Origin: CAZFHZ01 sp964519015
GTDB taxonomy: Bacteria > Blakebacterota > Blakebacteria > Blakebacterales > CAYUVJ01
Assembly (NCBI GenBank): GCA_964519015.1
Contig: CAZFHZ010000001.1
Span: 1-64,000 of the forward strand
Length of the DNA: 64,000 nucleotides
Reading direction: 5' to 3'
The notes beneath the pieces were generated by a model. The model did no database searches. It was not told the DNA's origin and saw nothing but the letters and a program-made list of their open reading frames with translations. Below, piece after piece: positions 10,523 to 19,014 of the stretch (position 1 is the first letter of the stretch; every line of letters starts with the position of its first letter). Made by a program: the position numbers and the translations under genes.

Positions 10523-10633
10523 TCACCGAGCGGGAGTGAGGAGACGTCCGCTTCGGCCGGTGGCGCCACGGGAGCAGGCGACAACGGCTGTATAAAGGAG
10601 GAGAATAGCCGGCAGGGCGGGCGAGCGGGACAT
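10523..10633 (-). CDS. Possible 36-residue mini-lipoprotein
   Basis: The frame starts at an ATG with AGGAG 7 bp upstream. It encodes MSRSPALPAILLLYTAVVAC and then 16 polar, Arg-rich residues. The leader has basic/hydrophobic/lipobox order (AVVAC), so the mature lipopeptide would start at Cys20. It sits 196 bp upstream of, and in the same direction as, the TolB/FGE/MBOAT/SGNH genes and could be their first cistron. I have no family match, and the gene is short enough to be a chance frame. Presence of the same peptide in relatives would be the test. Confidence 0.4.
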   Translation of the reverse strand: MSRSPALPAILLLYTAVVACSRGATGRSGRLLTPAR

Positions 10634-10677
10634 GGTCGACTCCTGCAGAGGTTTGGCAGGCACTGCTCCCTGAGTGC

Positions 10678-10707
10678 CCGGTCTCTTTTTCAACGATGAA
10701 AGACCGG
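10678..10707 (+). promoter_or_regulatory. Interrupted inverted repeat in the leader of the FAD oxidoreductase gene
   Basis: CCGGTC (10678-10683) pairs with GACCGG (10702-10707), and inside it TTTCA pairs with TGAAA around an ACGA loop, with a 4-nt bulge. It ends 26 bp before the start codon of the FAD-dependent oxidoreductase. The repeat could be an operator or a leader hairpin. No family assignment is possible. The rest of the 10327-10733 spacer holds the mini-lipoprotein frame and the hairpin cluster, and I see nothing else in it. Confidence 0.35.
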
Positions 10708-10733
10708 AATCGGTTTGAGGAAGAGAGGTCGGT

Positions 10734-12371
10734 ATGACCGATAGACTCTGGCTGCGCCGCGATTTCACCAAGACGATCCTGGCCGGACTCCCCCTGCTCT
10801 CCCTGGACTGGGACGCCTTCCCGACCGGACCGGGCCCGGATCAGGGGGGGGATGCTTACGATGCGGTCATCATCGGGGCGGGGCTGGGGGGGCTGAGCTG
10901 CGCCGCGGCCTTCGCCCGCCAGGGCTTCAAGCCCCTGGTCATCGAGCAGCACATCAAGCCGGGGGGTTACGCCACGACCTTCTCCCGGCCGGGGGGATTC
11001 GTCTTCGACGTCTCCCTCCATTCGACGGCGGTGGAAGAGCGCGGCGGCCTGGCCAACCTCATCCCCGGCTTCCCCGAGATCGAGGAAGTGACCTTCGTCC
11101 CCCACCCCAACCTGGGCCGGGCGATCTTCCCCGACCACGACCTCCGCATCCCCCAGAAGGACCTCCCGGCCTTCATCGACATGTTGTGCGGTCTCTTCCC
11201 CCAGGAGCGGGAGGGGATCGTCGGCCTGTTCGAGGATATGACGGGGCTGGTCGGAGACCTCAACCGGTACTCCCAGGCGCAGGGACGGTTCAATCCGGCC
11301 ACCTTCCCCCAGGACTTCCCCTATCTCTTCAAGTCCTTCAACAAGACGTGGGGGGGGATGGTGGAGGCCCGCCTGACCGATCCCCGGCTCAAAGCCATTG
11401 TCTCCTGGCAGTCGGGATACTACGGCCTGCCCCCTTCCCGCCTCTCCTGCTTCTACTACGTCATGCCGGTGATCGGCTACCTGACCCAGGGCGGCTACTA
11501 CCCGCGAGGCCGTTCCCAGGCGATCAGCGACGCTCTGGTGCGGTTCATCGAGGCGCGCGGCGGCCGGGTCCTGCTCGGGACCCGCGTAGAGGGCATCGTG
11601 ACCGAGGGGCATGCGGCCGTGGGCGTCCGCACCGGCGACGGGACCGTGTTCCGCGGGCGGGTGGTCGTCGCCAACGCCAACGCCTGGGACACCTTCCATA
11701 GGATGCTGCCGCAGGAACAGGAGTTTCTGCAGGAATACCTGGCCAAGCTGGATACCTATGGAGTGAGTTTCTCCATCTTCCAGGTCTTCCTCGGCCTGAA
11801 GAGCGACCTGGTCGGCCGGCTCGGTCTCACCGATTCGGAGATCTTCGTCGCGAACGGGTACGACCCGGAACAGGAATTCCAGGACCTGACCCGGGCCGAC
11901 ACTCGGACCTGCGGCTACGGGGTGACCCTCTATGACAACCTCTACGCGGGCTACTCCCCGCCGGGCAAGAACACCATCACCATCACCGCCGGCCAGAGTT
12001 ACGATTACTGGGAGCGCTACGAAGCCGACTACCTCCAGGGCAACAAGGAGGCCTACCGGCGGGAGAAGGAACGGATGGCCGATGAGCTGGTGCAGCGGGC
12101 GGAGGAAGCTCTGCTCCCCGGGCTCTCCGCGACGGTCGAGGTCCGGGAAGTGGCCACCCCGCTGACCAACCTGCGCTATACGAGCAACTACCGGGGAGCC
12201 GTCTACGGCTGGGACCAGACGGTGGACAACTCCGGCGCGAACCGCCTCCCCTGTACCACTCCGATCAAGGGGCTCTACCTGGCCGGCGCCTGGACCTTCC
12301 CCGGCGGCGGCTACGGTGCGGTCATCCCGAGCGGACTGGCCTGCTTCGCCGAGATCATGAAGGGCTGGTGA
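10734..12371 (+). CDS. FAD-dependent oxidoreductase of the phytoene desaturase / carotenoid isomerase / retinol saturase type
   Basis: The 545-residue protein has a twin-arginine-like N-terminus (LRRDFTKTILAGLPLLSL). The dinucleotide-binding motif DAVIIGAGLGGLSCAAAFARQG and PLVIEQHIKPGGYATTFSRPGGF follow, as in CrtI-type enzymes. The C-terminal FAD motif is GLYLAGAWTFPGGGYGAVIPSGL. The family desaturates, saturates or isomerises polyene chains. No other carotenoid gene is visible, so the substrate is open. If the Tat motif is used, the enzyme works outside the cytoplasm, which would be unusual for a CrtI relative. GAGAGG precedes the ATG. It converges on the ornithine cyclodeaminase-like gene. 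Confidence 0.85.
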   Translation: MTDRLWLRRDFTKTILAGLPLLSLDWDAFPTGPGPDQGGDAYDAVIIGAGLGGLSCAAAFARQGFKPLVIEQHIKPGGYATTFSRPGGFVFDVSLHSTAVEERGGLANLIPGFPEIEEVTFVPHPNLGRAIFPDHDLRIPQKDLPAFIDMLCGLFPQEREGIVGLFEDMTGLVGDLNRYSQAQGRFNPATFPQDFPYLFKSFNKTWGGMVEARLTDPRLKAIVSWQSGYYGLPPSRLSCFYYVMPVIGYLTQGGYYPRGRSQAISDALVRFIEARGGRVLLGTRVEGIVTEGHAAVGVRTGDGTVFRGRVVVANANAWDTFHRMLPQEQEFLQEYLAKLDTYGVSFSIFQVFLGLKSDLVGRLGLTDSEIFVANGYDPEQEFQDLTRADTRTCGYGVTLYDNLYAGYSPPGKNTITITAGQSYDYWERYEADYLQGNKEAYRREKERMADELVQRAEEALLPGLSATVEVREVATPLTNLRYTSNYRGAVYGWDQTVDNSGANRLPCTTPIKGLYLAGAWTFPGGGYGAVIPSGLACFAEIMKGW

Positions 12372-12436
12372 GTGCCGGCGGCGCCGGAGAACCGGTACCC
12401 GCCTGTCGGGCGATCGAGAGCGAGCGGATCCTGCGT

Positions 12437-13414
12437 CTATAGCGGCAGGACCTGCCCCAGGCCCTGCCGCACCGCCCGATCGAAGACCAGGCACGCCACG
12501 GCCAGGTCGTTGACGGCCACTCCGAGATTGAACGTGATGATGCGCTCCTGCGGGGACTGCCGCCCTTTCTTCCGGCCGCTGACCAGATCACCCAGATCCG
12601 CATAGACGGGCGGGAAGTCCTGGAAATAGCCCAGTTCCTTGTGCCGCTCGAGTTGGGGGAGGTCGTCGGTGATGACCTTGTCGGCCTCTCGCAGCGCCTC
12701 CCGGTCCCAGTAGGAATCGTAGTCCAGCGCCGAAGCGAACGCCCCCGGGGAGAGCCAGCCTCGTTTGATCGTGCCATGGGGGAGTCGGACGATCGGGCCG
12801 GCGGTGACGACCAGGTCGAGGCCCGATACGGCTTCACGCGGTTCACGGGCGAGCGTGACCCGGATCTCCGGGTAGGTCTCCTGAACCCTGTGCTGATAGC
12901 GGGTGAGCTGGTCGGGGTCCACGTCGTAGACACTCAGCCGGTCGATGGGGAAGAGCACCTTGAGCGCTTCCAGATTGCTGAAGCCCTGGATGCCGGCTCC
13001 CAGGACGCCCAGTGAATGCGCCTCCGCTCGAGCCAGGTAGCGGGCCGCCACCGCCGTGGCCGCACCGGTCCGCTGGGCGGTGATCCAGGTGCAATCCATC
13101 ACGGCGATCGGGGCGACCGTCTCCGGATCGTTCAGGATCACCAGCCCGGATATGTAAGGGAGACCTCGCCGCGGATTAGCCGGATTGCCGCCCACCCACT
13201 TGATCCCGGCCGACCGCGTGGCGCGGAGGAACGCCGGCATGGCATGGAGGAAGGAATCCCCGCCGGGATGAATGCCCGGCTTGGGCGGCATCTCGACGCC
13301 CCCTTCCCCTTTTTCCCGGAACGCCGTCTCGACCGCCTCGATGACCTCGGGCATCGTGAGACCGACCTGCTCTACGTCGGTCCGGGAGAGATAAAGGAGT
13401 GTCCGCTCAGGCAT
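12437..13414 (-). CDS. Ornithine cyclodeaminase / mu-crystallin family protein
   Basis: The 325-residue protein has the family layout: an N-terminal dimerisation part (PKPGIHPGGDSFLHAMPAFL, GIKWVGGNPANP), the substrate/NAD region VMDCTWITAQRTGAATAVAARYLAR, and a Rossmann domain starting SLGVLGAGIQGFSNLEAL. Members act on amino or imino acids (ornithine, alanine, ketimines) with NAD(P). The usual catalytic region around residue 228 reads LDYDSYW rather than the classical GADxPGK, so true ornithine cyclodeaminase activity is doubtful. It overlaps the end of the upstream serine dehydratase gene by 8 bp, which suggests joint amino-acid breakdown. Confidence 0.85.
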   Translation of the reverse strand: MPERTLLYLSRTDVEQVGLTMPEVIEAVETAFREKGEGGVEMPPKPGIHPGGDSFLHAMPAFLRATRSAGIKWVGGNPANPRRGLPYISGLVILNDPETVAPIAVMDCTWITAQRTGAATAVAARYLARAEAHSLGVLGAGIQGFSNLEALKVLFPIDRLSVYDVDPDQLTRYQHRVQETYPEIRVTLAREPREAVSGLDLVVTAGPIVRLPHGTIKRGWLSPGAFASALDYDSYWDREALREADKVITDDLPQLERHKELGYFQDFPPVYADLGDLVSGRKKGRQSPQERIITFNLGVAVNDLAVACLVFDRAVRQGLGQVLPL

Positions 13415-14981
13415 GATGGTCCTCCGGTGGTCCCTGCCCTGTAGAAGCCGCGGCCAGAGCCAATGCCGAGGGTGTCACAGCGATCCCCCCGAGGGCCGTG
13501 CAGCGCAGTTCCCGCGGCAACGCCTGTCCCACGGCATAGGAGGCATCGATCGTCTCATCGAGACCGATGGGGTTCTCATATCCGCCCAGGACCAGGTCGG
13601 CGACGACGAACGCCTGGGCGGCCGCCGCTGCATTCCGGGTATGGCATGGGATCTCGCAGCCTCCACCCACCGGATCGCACACCGACCCCATCGTGTTCTG
13701 CAGGGCCACCGCGGCCGCATCAGCCGCCTGGCGGGCCGATCCGCCGAGTACCTCGACCACGGCCGCAGCCGCCATCGCACCAGCGACGCCGATCTCCACC
13801 TGGCACCCGGCCGTCTCCGCTGCGAAGGTGGCCCGGTAGGCGACGATGAGCCCGACGGCGGAAGCAGCCATCAGGGCATCGGCGACGAGCCGGCGGTCCA
13901 ACCCGCGTATCTCCTCCAGGGTGACGAGCACACCGGGCAGCACCCCGGCCGAGCCGCCGGTGGGGGCCGCGCAGACCACACCCTTGCTGTTACAGGTGTG
14001 CATGACCGCCATGGCTCGGATGGCCGCGGCGGTGTGGGGTCCCCCGATCCCTTCGCCCCGTTCATATGCTGTCAGGATCCGTGCCGCGCTCGGACGGGTC
14101 ATGGGCATCGCGACCTCCTGGTCGCGCAGGCCGGCCTCGAGGGAGGCTCTCATCACGTCGTAGCGGTGCAGGCATTCCACCTCGACCTCCTCATCGGAGA
14201 GGTCGAGGAGCCGGGCTTCGTAATGACGGGCGGCCCGACCGAGCGACCAGCCGTTGGCGGCGGCCATCCGGAGCATCTCGTCGGCCGAAGTGAACGATGA
14301 CATTCCTCCCCGGGGGTGGAAGACCGGCCGGCAGCGGGCACGCACGCACACATCCGGAGCATCGGCGGCCAGGGATCCGATCGTCGCCGTCGGATCCTCC
14401 GGGGCATCGATCTGCAGGAGCGTGCCCGTACCGGACTCCCGGACGACGACTTCCCCCACCCCGATGGCCCTGAGTCTCTCTCCGAGTCCCGCATCACCCG
14501 GAATGAGCGCCGCCCAGCTCTTACCATCGATCATCAACGGCCAGTCGTCATACCGGTAGACTTCGATCGCACCTCCGCCGACGGACCTCGCCCAGATCTC
14601 ATGGTCATCCCCCGATTCGGTCCGGATCCGCAGCCGTACCGCATTGGGGTGGTCGGCGTGTTCGAGGGGCTCGACGTCGAAGCGAAGGTCGATCCCGGCC
14701 TCCCGCACATCCTGCAGGGAACGGGGATAACGCGGGTCGGTCATCTCCCGGTCCAGGACGGCGCAGGCGATGGCCAGATCGACTCCCAGTGGCCGGTAGG
14801 TGGGAGCGTAGGAGCCTTCGGGATCGAAGCTGCAGCGGGTCACCCGGGGGCGTCCCCCCACCAGATCACAGGCCAGCCGGGCGATCCGATAGCCGCCGGC
14901 GGTATGGGAACTCGAAGGCCCCCGCATGACCGGACCCAGGACATCGTTGAAGATGCTGAGGAAGGGCGGAGGACTCGTCAT
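13407..14981 (-). CDS. L-serine dehydratase, iron-sulfur-dependent, single-chain type
   Basis: The 524-residue product combines the beta part (SIFNDVLGPVMRGPSSSHTAG at the N-terminus) and the alpha part (TCNSKGVVCAAPTGGSAG, AGCQVEIGVAGAMAAAAVVEVLGG, MGSVCDPVGGGCEIPCHTRNA) in one chain. The conserved cysteines should hold a [4Fe-4S] cluster with one open iron site. The reaction is L-serine to pyruvate plus ammonia. Oxygen sensitivity of this class fits an anaerobic lifestyle. AGGGAG precedes the ATG at 14981. The middle section (about residues 90-190) is a regulatory-type insert. It is translationally linked to the ornithine cyclodeaminase-like gene. Confidence 0.92.
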   Translation of the reverse strand: MTSPPPFLSIFNDVLGPVMRGPSSSHTAGGYRIARLACDLVGGRPRVTRCSFDPEGSYAPTYRPLGVDLAIACAVLDREMTDPRYPRSLQDVREAGIDLRFDVEPLEHADHPNAVRLRIRTESGDDHEIWARSVGGGAIEVYRYDDWPLMIDGKSWAALIPGDAGLGERLRAIGVGEVVVRESGTGTLLQIDAPEDPTATIGSLAADAPDVCVRARCRPVFHPRGGMSSFTSADEMLRMAAANGWSLGRAARHYEARLLDLSDEEVEVECLHRYDVMRASLEAGLRDQEVAMPMTRPSAARILTAYERGEGIGGPHTAAAIRAMAVMHTCNSKGVVCAAPTGGSAGVLPGVLVTLEEIRGLDRRLVADALMAASAVGLIVAYRATFAAETAGCQVEIGVAGAMAAAAVVEVLGGSARQAADAAAVALQNTMGSVCDPVGGGCEIPCHTRNAAAAAQAFVVADLVLGGYENPIGLDETIDASYAVGQALPRELRCTALGGIAVTPSALALAAASTGQGPPEDHHA

Positions 14982-15094
14982 GGCGGATCTCCCTGTTCGT
15001 CCGCACTCCCGGTCGCCCGGGGCCTGACCTTTGCCCGGACCGTGTGACCAAGCGCGATCACCAACCCTATCAGGAGAAGTATGGGCGGTTCCAT
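14978..15094 (-). CDS. Possible 38-residue single-span membrane peptide
   Basis: The frame encodes a hydrophobic span (PPILLLIGLVIALGHTV) followed by a basic, then acidic tail. It ends in an ATGA overlap with the serine dehydratase start codon, a layout typical of coupled genes. A ribosome site (GGACAGG) lies rather far upstream, about 14 bp. I recognise no family. Small single-span peptides sometimes accompany amino-acid transporters, but none is next to it. It may be a chance frame. Confidence 0.33.
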   Translation of the reverse strand: MEPPILLLIGLVIALGHTVRAKVRPRATGSADEQGDPP

Positions 15095-15211
15095 GACCAG
15101 ATTCTGACCTGTCCTGCAACCCGGCGACGGGTAAGGACGTATACATTGTAAGCATCTTGATCTGAGCGGGCTCCGCCCCGCCGACCACCTTCTGATCCGG
15201 GAGAGGAAACG

Positions 15212-16390
15212 ATGCGCTGGACCTCTGATTCCTCCTTCTTCCACCTGCCTCCCTCGCTGCCAGCGGCCGCACTGATCGTTTGGGTCGCGGTGCTCTCTGC
15301 GAGCGCCACCAGGGCACAACCGCTGCACCGGAGCGAACCGGAGGGTGCGGCTCGGCAGGCCGCAGCCCCCCGCCTGGTCGAGCGGGCCTCCTTCGTCGAC
15401 CAGACCGAGGGGGGGAAGGCCATCCTCTACCGGCCCTCCTACTTCATCTTCGATCCGGACGGCAACGCCTACATCCCCGACCCTGGCGCCCATGCCATCC
15501 TGGTCTTCGACCGGGAACTCCGGCTGGTGCGCCGGATCGGCCGGGAAGGTGAAGGGCCGGGCGAGATGAAATGGCCCTGCGCGGTGCGGATGGCCTCCGA
15601 TGGTTCGCTGGCGGTGCAGGATCCCGATAACCACCGCGTGAGCTACTTCTCGACCGCGGGAGCGTTCCTGCGCAGCGAGCGGTTCAGCCAGGGGCAGAGT
15701 TACACCCTGACCTCGAACGACGACTACATCCCGGTTCCGGGGGGCGGTTTCCTCAGAGTCGAGTGGATGTACTATCAGGAGCGTCGCCGGACCCGGGAAT
15801 CGGACCGCCCCCTGCTCGAGATCGTGGACCGGGAGGACCGGGTCACCCGGAGCCTGGGGAACCACCGCATGCACGAGGACAGACGGATCGCCAGCCTCCT
15901 GAGCAGTGTCGTCATCACGGTCTCTCCCTCGGCGAAGGTGGTCGCCGCCTTCGAGTACTCGCCGGAGATCCACGTGTACGACCTCGCCTCCGGTGTCCTT
16001 GAGCAGTCGATCATCCGCGAACTCGAGTTCAAACCGGCCGATCCCGCAGTCAAGGAAAGAACCTACCGTTCACCCGACGGGCTCACGACGAGCCGGCGGA
16101 TCGAACCGGTGGCCGACACGGTGTCACTGGATGTGGCCATGGACAAGGAGGGACGGATCTGGGTGCTGACCCGACGGGTCGATCAGGAGAAAGGGGACAC
16201 CCTCGAGGCTGAAGAGCGGTTCGGTGAGTTGGTCAAGCTCGAGGTGCTGGGTCCGGACGGTCGACCGATCGCGTCCTGGCCCCTGGCCGATCCGGCCAGC
16301 CGGCTGGCGTTCGATCCGTTCGGGGACCTCTGGCTCATGGACCGCAGCTACAATATGACCATCCGGCGTTACGAGGTTGTCTGGCCTTGA
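15212..16390 (+). CDS. Secreted six-bladed beta-propeller (NHL-like) protein
   Basis: A signal peptide (LPAAALIVWVAVLSASATRAQ) leads into about 340 residues of propeller repeats: FIFDPDGNAYIPDPGAHAILVFDRELRLVRRIGREGEGPGEM, VRMASDGSLAVQDPDNHRVSYFSTAG, LDVAMDKEGRIWVLTRR and LAFDPFGDLWLMDR. The GxGPGEM element is typical of 6-bladed propellers common in Bacteroidetes-related and candidate phyla. Function is unknown; such proteins usually bind ligands or partners in the periplasm or on the surface. GAGAGGAAACG precedes the ATG. It is divergent from the serine dehydratase operon and convergent with the pirin gene. Confidence 0.82.
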   Translation: MRWTSDSSFFHLPPSLPAAALIVWVAVLSASATRAQPLHRSEPEGAARQAAAPRLVERASFVDQTEGGKAILYRPSYFIFDPDGNAYIPDPGAHAILVFDRELRLVRRIGREGEGPGEMKWPCAVRMASDGSLAVQDPDNHRVSYFSTAGAFLRSERFSQGQSYTLTSNDDYIPVPGGGFLRVEWMYYQERRRTRESDRPLLEIVDREDRVTRSLGNHRMHEDRRIASLLSSVVITVSPSAKVVAAFEYSPEIHVYDLASGVLEQSIIRELEFKPADPAVKERTYRSPDGLTTSRRIEPVADTVSLDVAMDKEGRIWVLTRRVDQEKGDTLEAEERFGELVKLEVLGPDGRPIASWPLADPASRLAFDPFGDLWLMDRSYNMTIRRYEVVWP

Positions 16391-16447
16391 GCGAAGAAAG
16401 CGGTGTACCCGGGAACCATCCGACCGGGAAGGGATCCGGCCGACGAT

Positions 16448-17353
16448 TCACCGGTGTTTGAGGAAGGTCCCTGCCTGGAACTCGGCGAAGGCCTGCTGCA
16501 GCTCCTCCCGAGTGTTCATCACGATCGGTCCGTACCAGGCTACCGGTTCCTTCAGCGGCGCCCCCGATACGAGCAGGAAACGGATCCCTTCCTCTCCCGC
16601 TTCGACCACGACCTCATCACCGTTATCGAAGAGCACCAGCGAGCGGTCGTCCGCCCGCTCGGGGGGAGTGGTGTCGAGCCAGCCGACGCTCTCGGTCGGC
16701 ACGGCCAGCGGGCCGGAGGCGTTGCCGAAGGTGCCCGCCCCCTCGAAGACGTAGGCGAAGACGTGGCGGGAGGTCTCCACCGGCAGGTGCTTGCGCAGGC
16801 CGGCCGGAACCCGCACATCGAAATAACGCGGCTCGGCCGCCACGCCGTCGACCGGCCCGCTCCGGCCCCAGAGTTCGCCGCAGATGACCCGGACGGTGGT
16901 CCCGTCGTCGTCCACCACCTCGGGGATGTCGGTAGCCCGGATGTCCTGGTAGCGGGGAGCGGTCATCTTGAGCGCCGACGGCAGGTTGGCCCAGAGCTGG
17001 AAGCCGTGCATCCGGCCGGAGGCGTCTCCTTTGGGCATCTCCTGGTGGATGATGCCGCTGCCAGCGGTCATCCACTGCACGTCGCCGCCGGCGATGGTGC
17101 CGGCGTTGCCCAGACTGTCCCCATGGTCGACCTCGCCGGCCAGCACGTAGGTGATCGTCTCGATACCCCGGTGGGGATGCCAGGGGAAGCCGGCCAGGTA
17201 GTCCTGCGGCCGCTCATTGCGGAAGTCGTCGAGCAACAGGAAGGGGTCGTAGGACTCCGTGTCGCCGAAACCGAAAGCCCGGCGCAGGTGGACCCCGGCC
17301 CCCTCGAGGGTCGGCCTGGCCTGGATGAGTCGTTTCACGGGACGGATGGACAT
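16448..17353 (-). CDS. Pirin family bicupin protein
   Basis: The 301-residue protein has the pirin signature: FGDTESYDPFLLLDDF, the metal-binding FPWHPHRGIETITYVLAGEVDHGDSLGN, IAGGDVQWMTAGSGIIHQEMP and GFQLWANLP, then a second cupin domain. The His-x-His and later His/Glu residues of the first cupin bind iron in characterised pirins. Roles range from quercetinase activity to regulation of pyruvate metabolism. AAGGAGG lies 5 bp from the ATG. It is the last gene after the MFS and xylulokinase genes, 56 bp behind the latter. Confidence 0.92.
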   Translation of the reverse strand: MSIRPVKRLIQARPTLEGAGVHLRRAFGFGDTESYDPFLLLDDFRNERPQDYLAGFPWHPHRGIETITYVLAGEVDHGDSLGNAGTIAGGDVQWMTAGSGIIHQEMPKGDASGRMHGFQLWANLPSALKMTAPRYQDIRATDIPEVVDDDGTTVRVICGELWGRSGPVDGVAAEPRYFDVRVPAGLRKHLPVETSRHVFAYVFEGAGTFGNASGPLAVPTESVGWLDTTPPERADDRSLVLFDNGDEVVVEAGEEGIRFLLVSGAPLKEPVAWYGPIVMNTREELQQAFAEFQAGTFLKHR

Positions 17354-17409
17354 GGCGACCTCCTTATCGTTCGTCCTGGATATTGGACGCCGGAGGTCCG
17401 GGATGTGAT

Positions 17410-19014
17410 TCAGTCCCTTCCTTCGGTACCCGTCCGCAGCCGCCGGCGCAGCTCGAAAGGGTCGGCGCCGGGCAGGCCACGCACCCGGCTGCTGAGGGCG
17501 TCGAACAGCTCCTTCAGCCGGCGGTAGGTCTCCCGGTGGGCCGGCTCGGGCCGGCAGCGGCGGGTTTCCTCCGGCACCACGAAGGGGGCGCAGACCTCGT
17601 CCAGCGAGACCTCCCGTCCCGCCTCCCGCTGCCACACCCAGGCGGCGTGCAGGGCCGCTCCCAGAGCGGCCCCCTCCCCCGGCACAGGCACGGTCTCCAC
17701 CTCGAGCAGGTCGGCGATGGCCTGGCACCAGACCGCGGAACGGGAGAGCCCACCGGTCAGGTGGATGACCTCGGGAGTCACGGGCAGGCGGCGGGAGCCG
17801 GCCCAGAGGTTCAGGACATGCCCTTCCAGCACCGCCCGGCAGAGCACCTCGGGGCGCAGGTCCTCGGCCTGGAATCCGAACAGGAGGGGAGCGGCCAGGG
17901 GCAGGTCGGGCGTGCGCTCACCTCCGTACCAGGGGAGCAGCACCCGGCCGAGGTTACCGGGGGGAGTACGCGCCACCGCCGCCTCGAAAGCTTCGTGGTC
18001 GAGCCCATATTCGGCCCGGACCGCGGTGTAGCCGTTGGCCATGTTCGAGACACAGAGCAGGGGGAGGTAGCGGCCGGTGGCGTCGCAGAACGAGGCGATC
18101 TCCCCCTCGGGATCCACGAAGGGCTCCTCCAGCACTGTATAGGCGGTGCCGCTGGTACCCAGGCTCACGGTGACGATGCCGGGGCGGATGTTCCCGGTCC
18201 CGACCGCCCCGTACATGTTGTCGCCGCTGCCGGCGTCGATTCGGCAGGCCGGGTCGAGCCCGAAGCGGGCGGCCAAGGCCGGTGTGATCACTCCGATGGT
18301 ACGGTCGGAGGGGCCCACCGGCGGCAGCTTGGCGGCCACCTCGGGGCTTATGGCCGCCAGCACCCGAGGAGACCAGTCGCGGGTGAGCGGACTCCAGAGC
18401 GCGGTGCCGGAGGCATCCCCCGGCTCCATGGCGGCGATCCCGCCGTCCGGGCCGCCGGTCAGGTGCCAGTTGACGTAGTCGTGCGGGAGCAGCAGGAGGG
18501 CCGTCTCGGCCCAGACTTGCGGCTCGTGGCGGCGCAGGTGGAGGATCTTGGGCGCGGTGTAACCGGGACGCTGGGTGTTGCCGACCTCACGCAACATCGC
18601 CTCCCGGCCCCCCACCGCCTCGGTCAGCAGCCGGCACTCCTCGAGCGTGCTGTGGTCGCTCCACAGCTTGGCCCGGGAGCGGGCCAGCCGGCCCGCGGCA
18701 TCGAGCGCCACCAGCCCGTGCTGCTGCCCCGAGACCGAGAGGCAGCGGATGCGCCCGGCGGGCACCTCGGACGCCCTGAGTCGCTCCAACAGGGTCTCGA
18801 CCGCTTCCAGCCACATCAGCGGGTCTGATTCACAGACCCCCTCCCCCAGCCCCGGCACCACCCCCTCGCGGGTTCCGTAACTAGCCAGGTCGGAATCGTA
18901 GGAGAGGGTGTCGTGGAAGAGGATTGCGCCGGCCGCCGGATCGATGACGACCAGCTTGGTGCTCTGGGTCGAAACGTCCAGGCCGGCGAAGAGGTCCGTC
19001 CCGGCGGCGTTCAT
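17410..19014 (-). CDS. xylB: FGGY-family carbohydrate kinase, probable xylulokinase
   Basis: The 534-residue protein shows the FGGY layout: FAGLDVSTQSTKLVVID phosphate-1 motif, LSVSGQQHGLVALDAAG, LWSDHST, DAGSGDNMYGAVGTGNIRPG, VSLGTSGTAYTV, and a C-terminal domain with HLTGGLSRSAVWCQAIADLLE. The GQQHG and WSDxST motifs fit xylulokinases, which phosphorylate D-xylulose for the pentose phosphate pathway. It overlaps the MFS transporter gene by 4 bp (ATGA), so transport and phosphorylation of one sugar are likely linked. The open frame continues far upstream inside the MFS gene, but ATG at 19014 follows GGGGAGAG. Confidence 0.88.
   Translation of the reverse strand: MNAAGTDLFAGLDVSTQSTKLVVIDPAAGAILFHDTLSYDSDLASYGTREGVVPGLGEGVCESDPLMWLEAVETLLERLRASEVPAGRIRCLSVSGQQHGLVALDAAGRLARSRAKLWSDHSTLEECRLLTEAVGGREAMLREVGNTQRPGYTAPKILHLRRHEPQVWAETALLLLPHDYVNWHLTGGPDGGIAAMEPGDASGTALWSPLTRDWSPRVLAAISPEVAAKLPPVGPSDRTIGVITPALAARFGLDPACRIDAGSGDNMYGAVGTGNIRPGIVTVSLGTSGTAYTVLEEPFVDPEGEIASFCDATGRYLPLLCVSNMANGYTAVRAEYGLDHEAFEAAVARTPPGNLGRVLLPWYGGERTPDLPLAAPLLFGFQAEDLRPEVLCRAVLEGHVLNLWAGSRRLPVTPEVIHLTGGLSRSAVWCQAIADLLEVETVPVPGEGAALGAALHAAWVWQREAGREVSLDEVCAPFVVPEETRRCRPEPAHRETYRRLKELFDALSSRVRGLPGADPFELRRRLRTGTEGRD

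Noticed and set aside
10506..12494. 662-codon minus-strand frame opposite the FAD oxidoreductase
   Set aside because: It is a shadow of a gene with clear FAD motifs and no own domain; only the short lipobox-bearing frame at 10523-10633, in another frame, was kept as a candidate.
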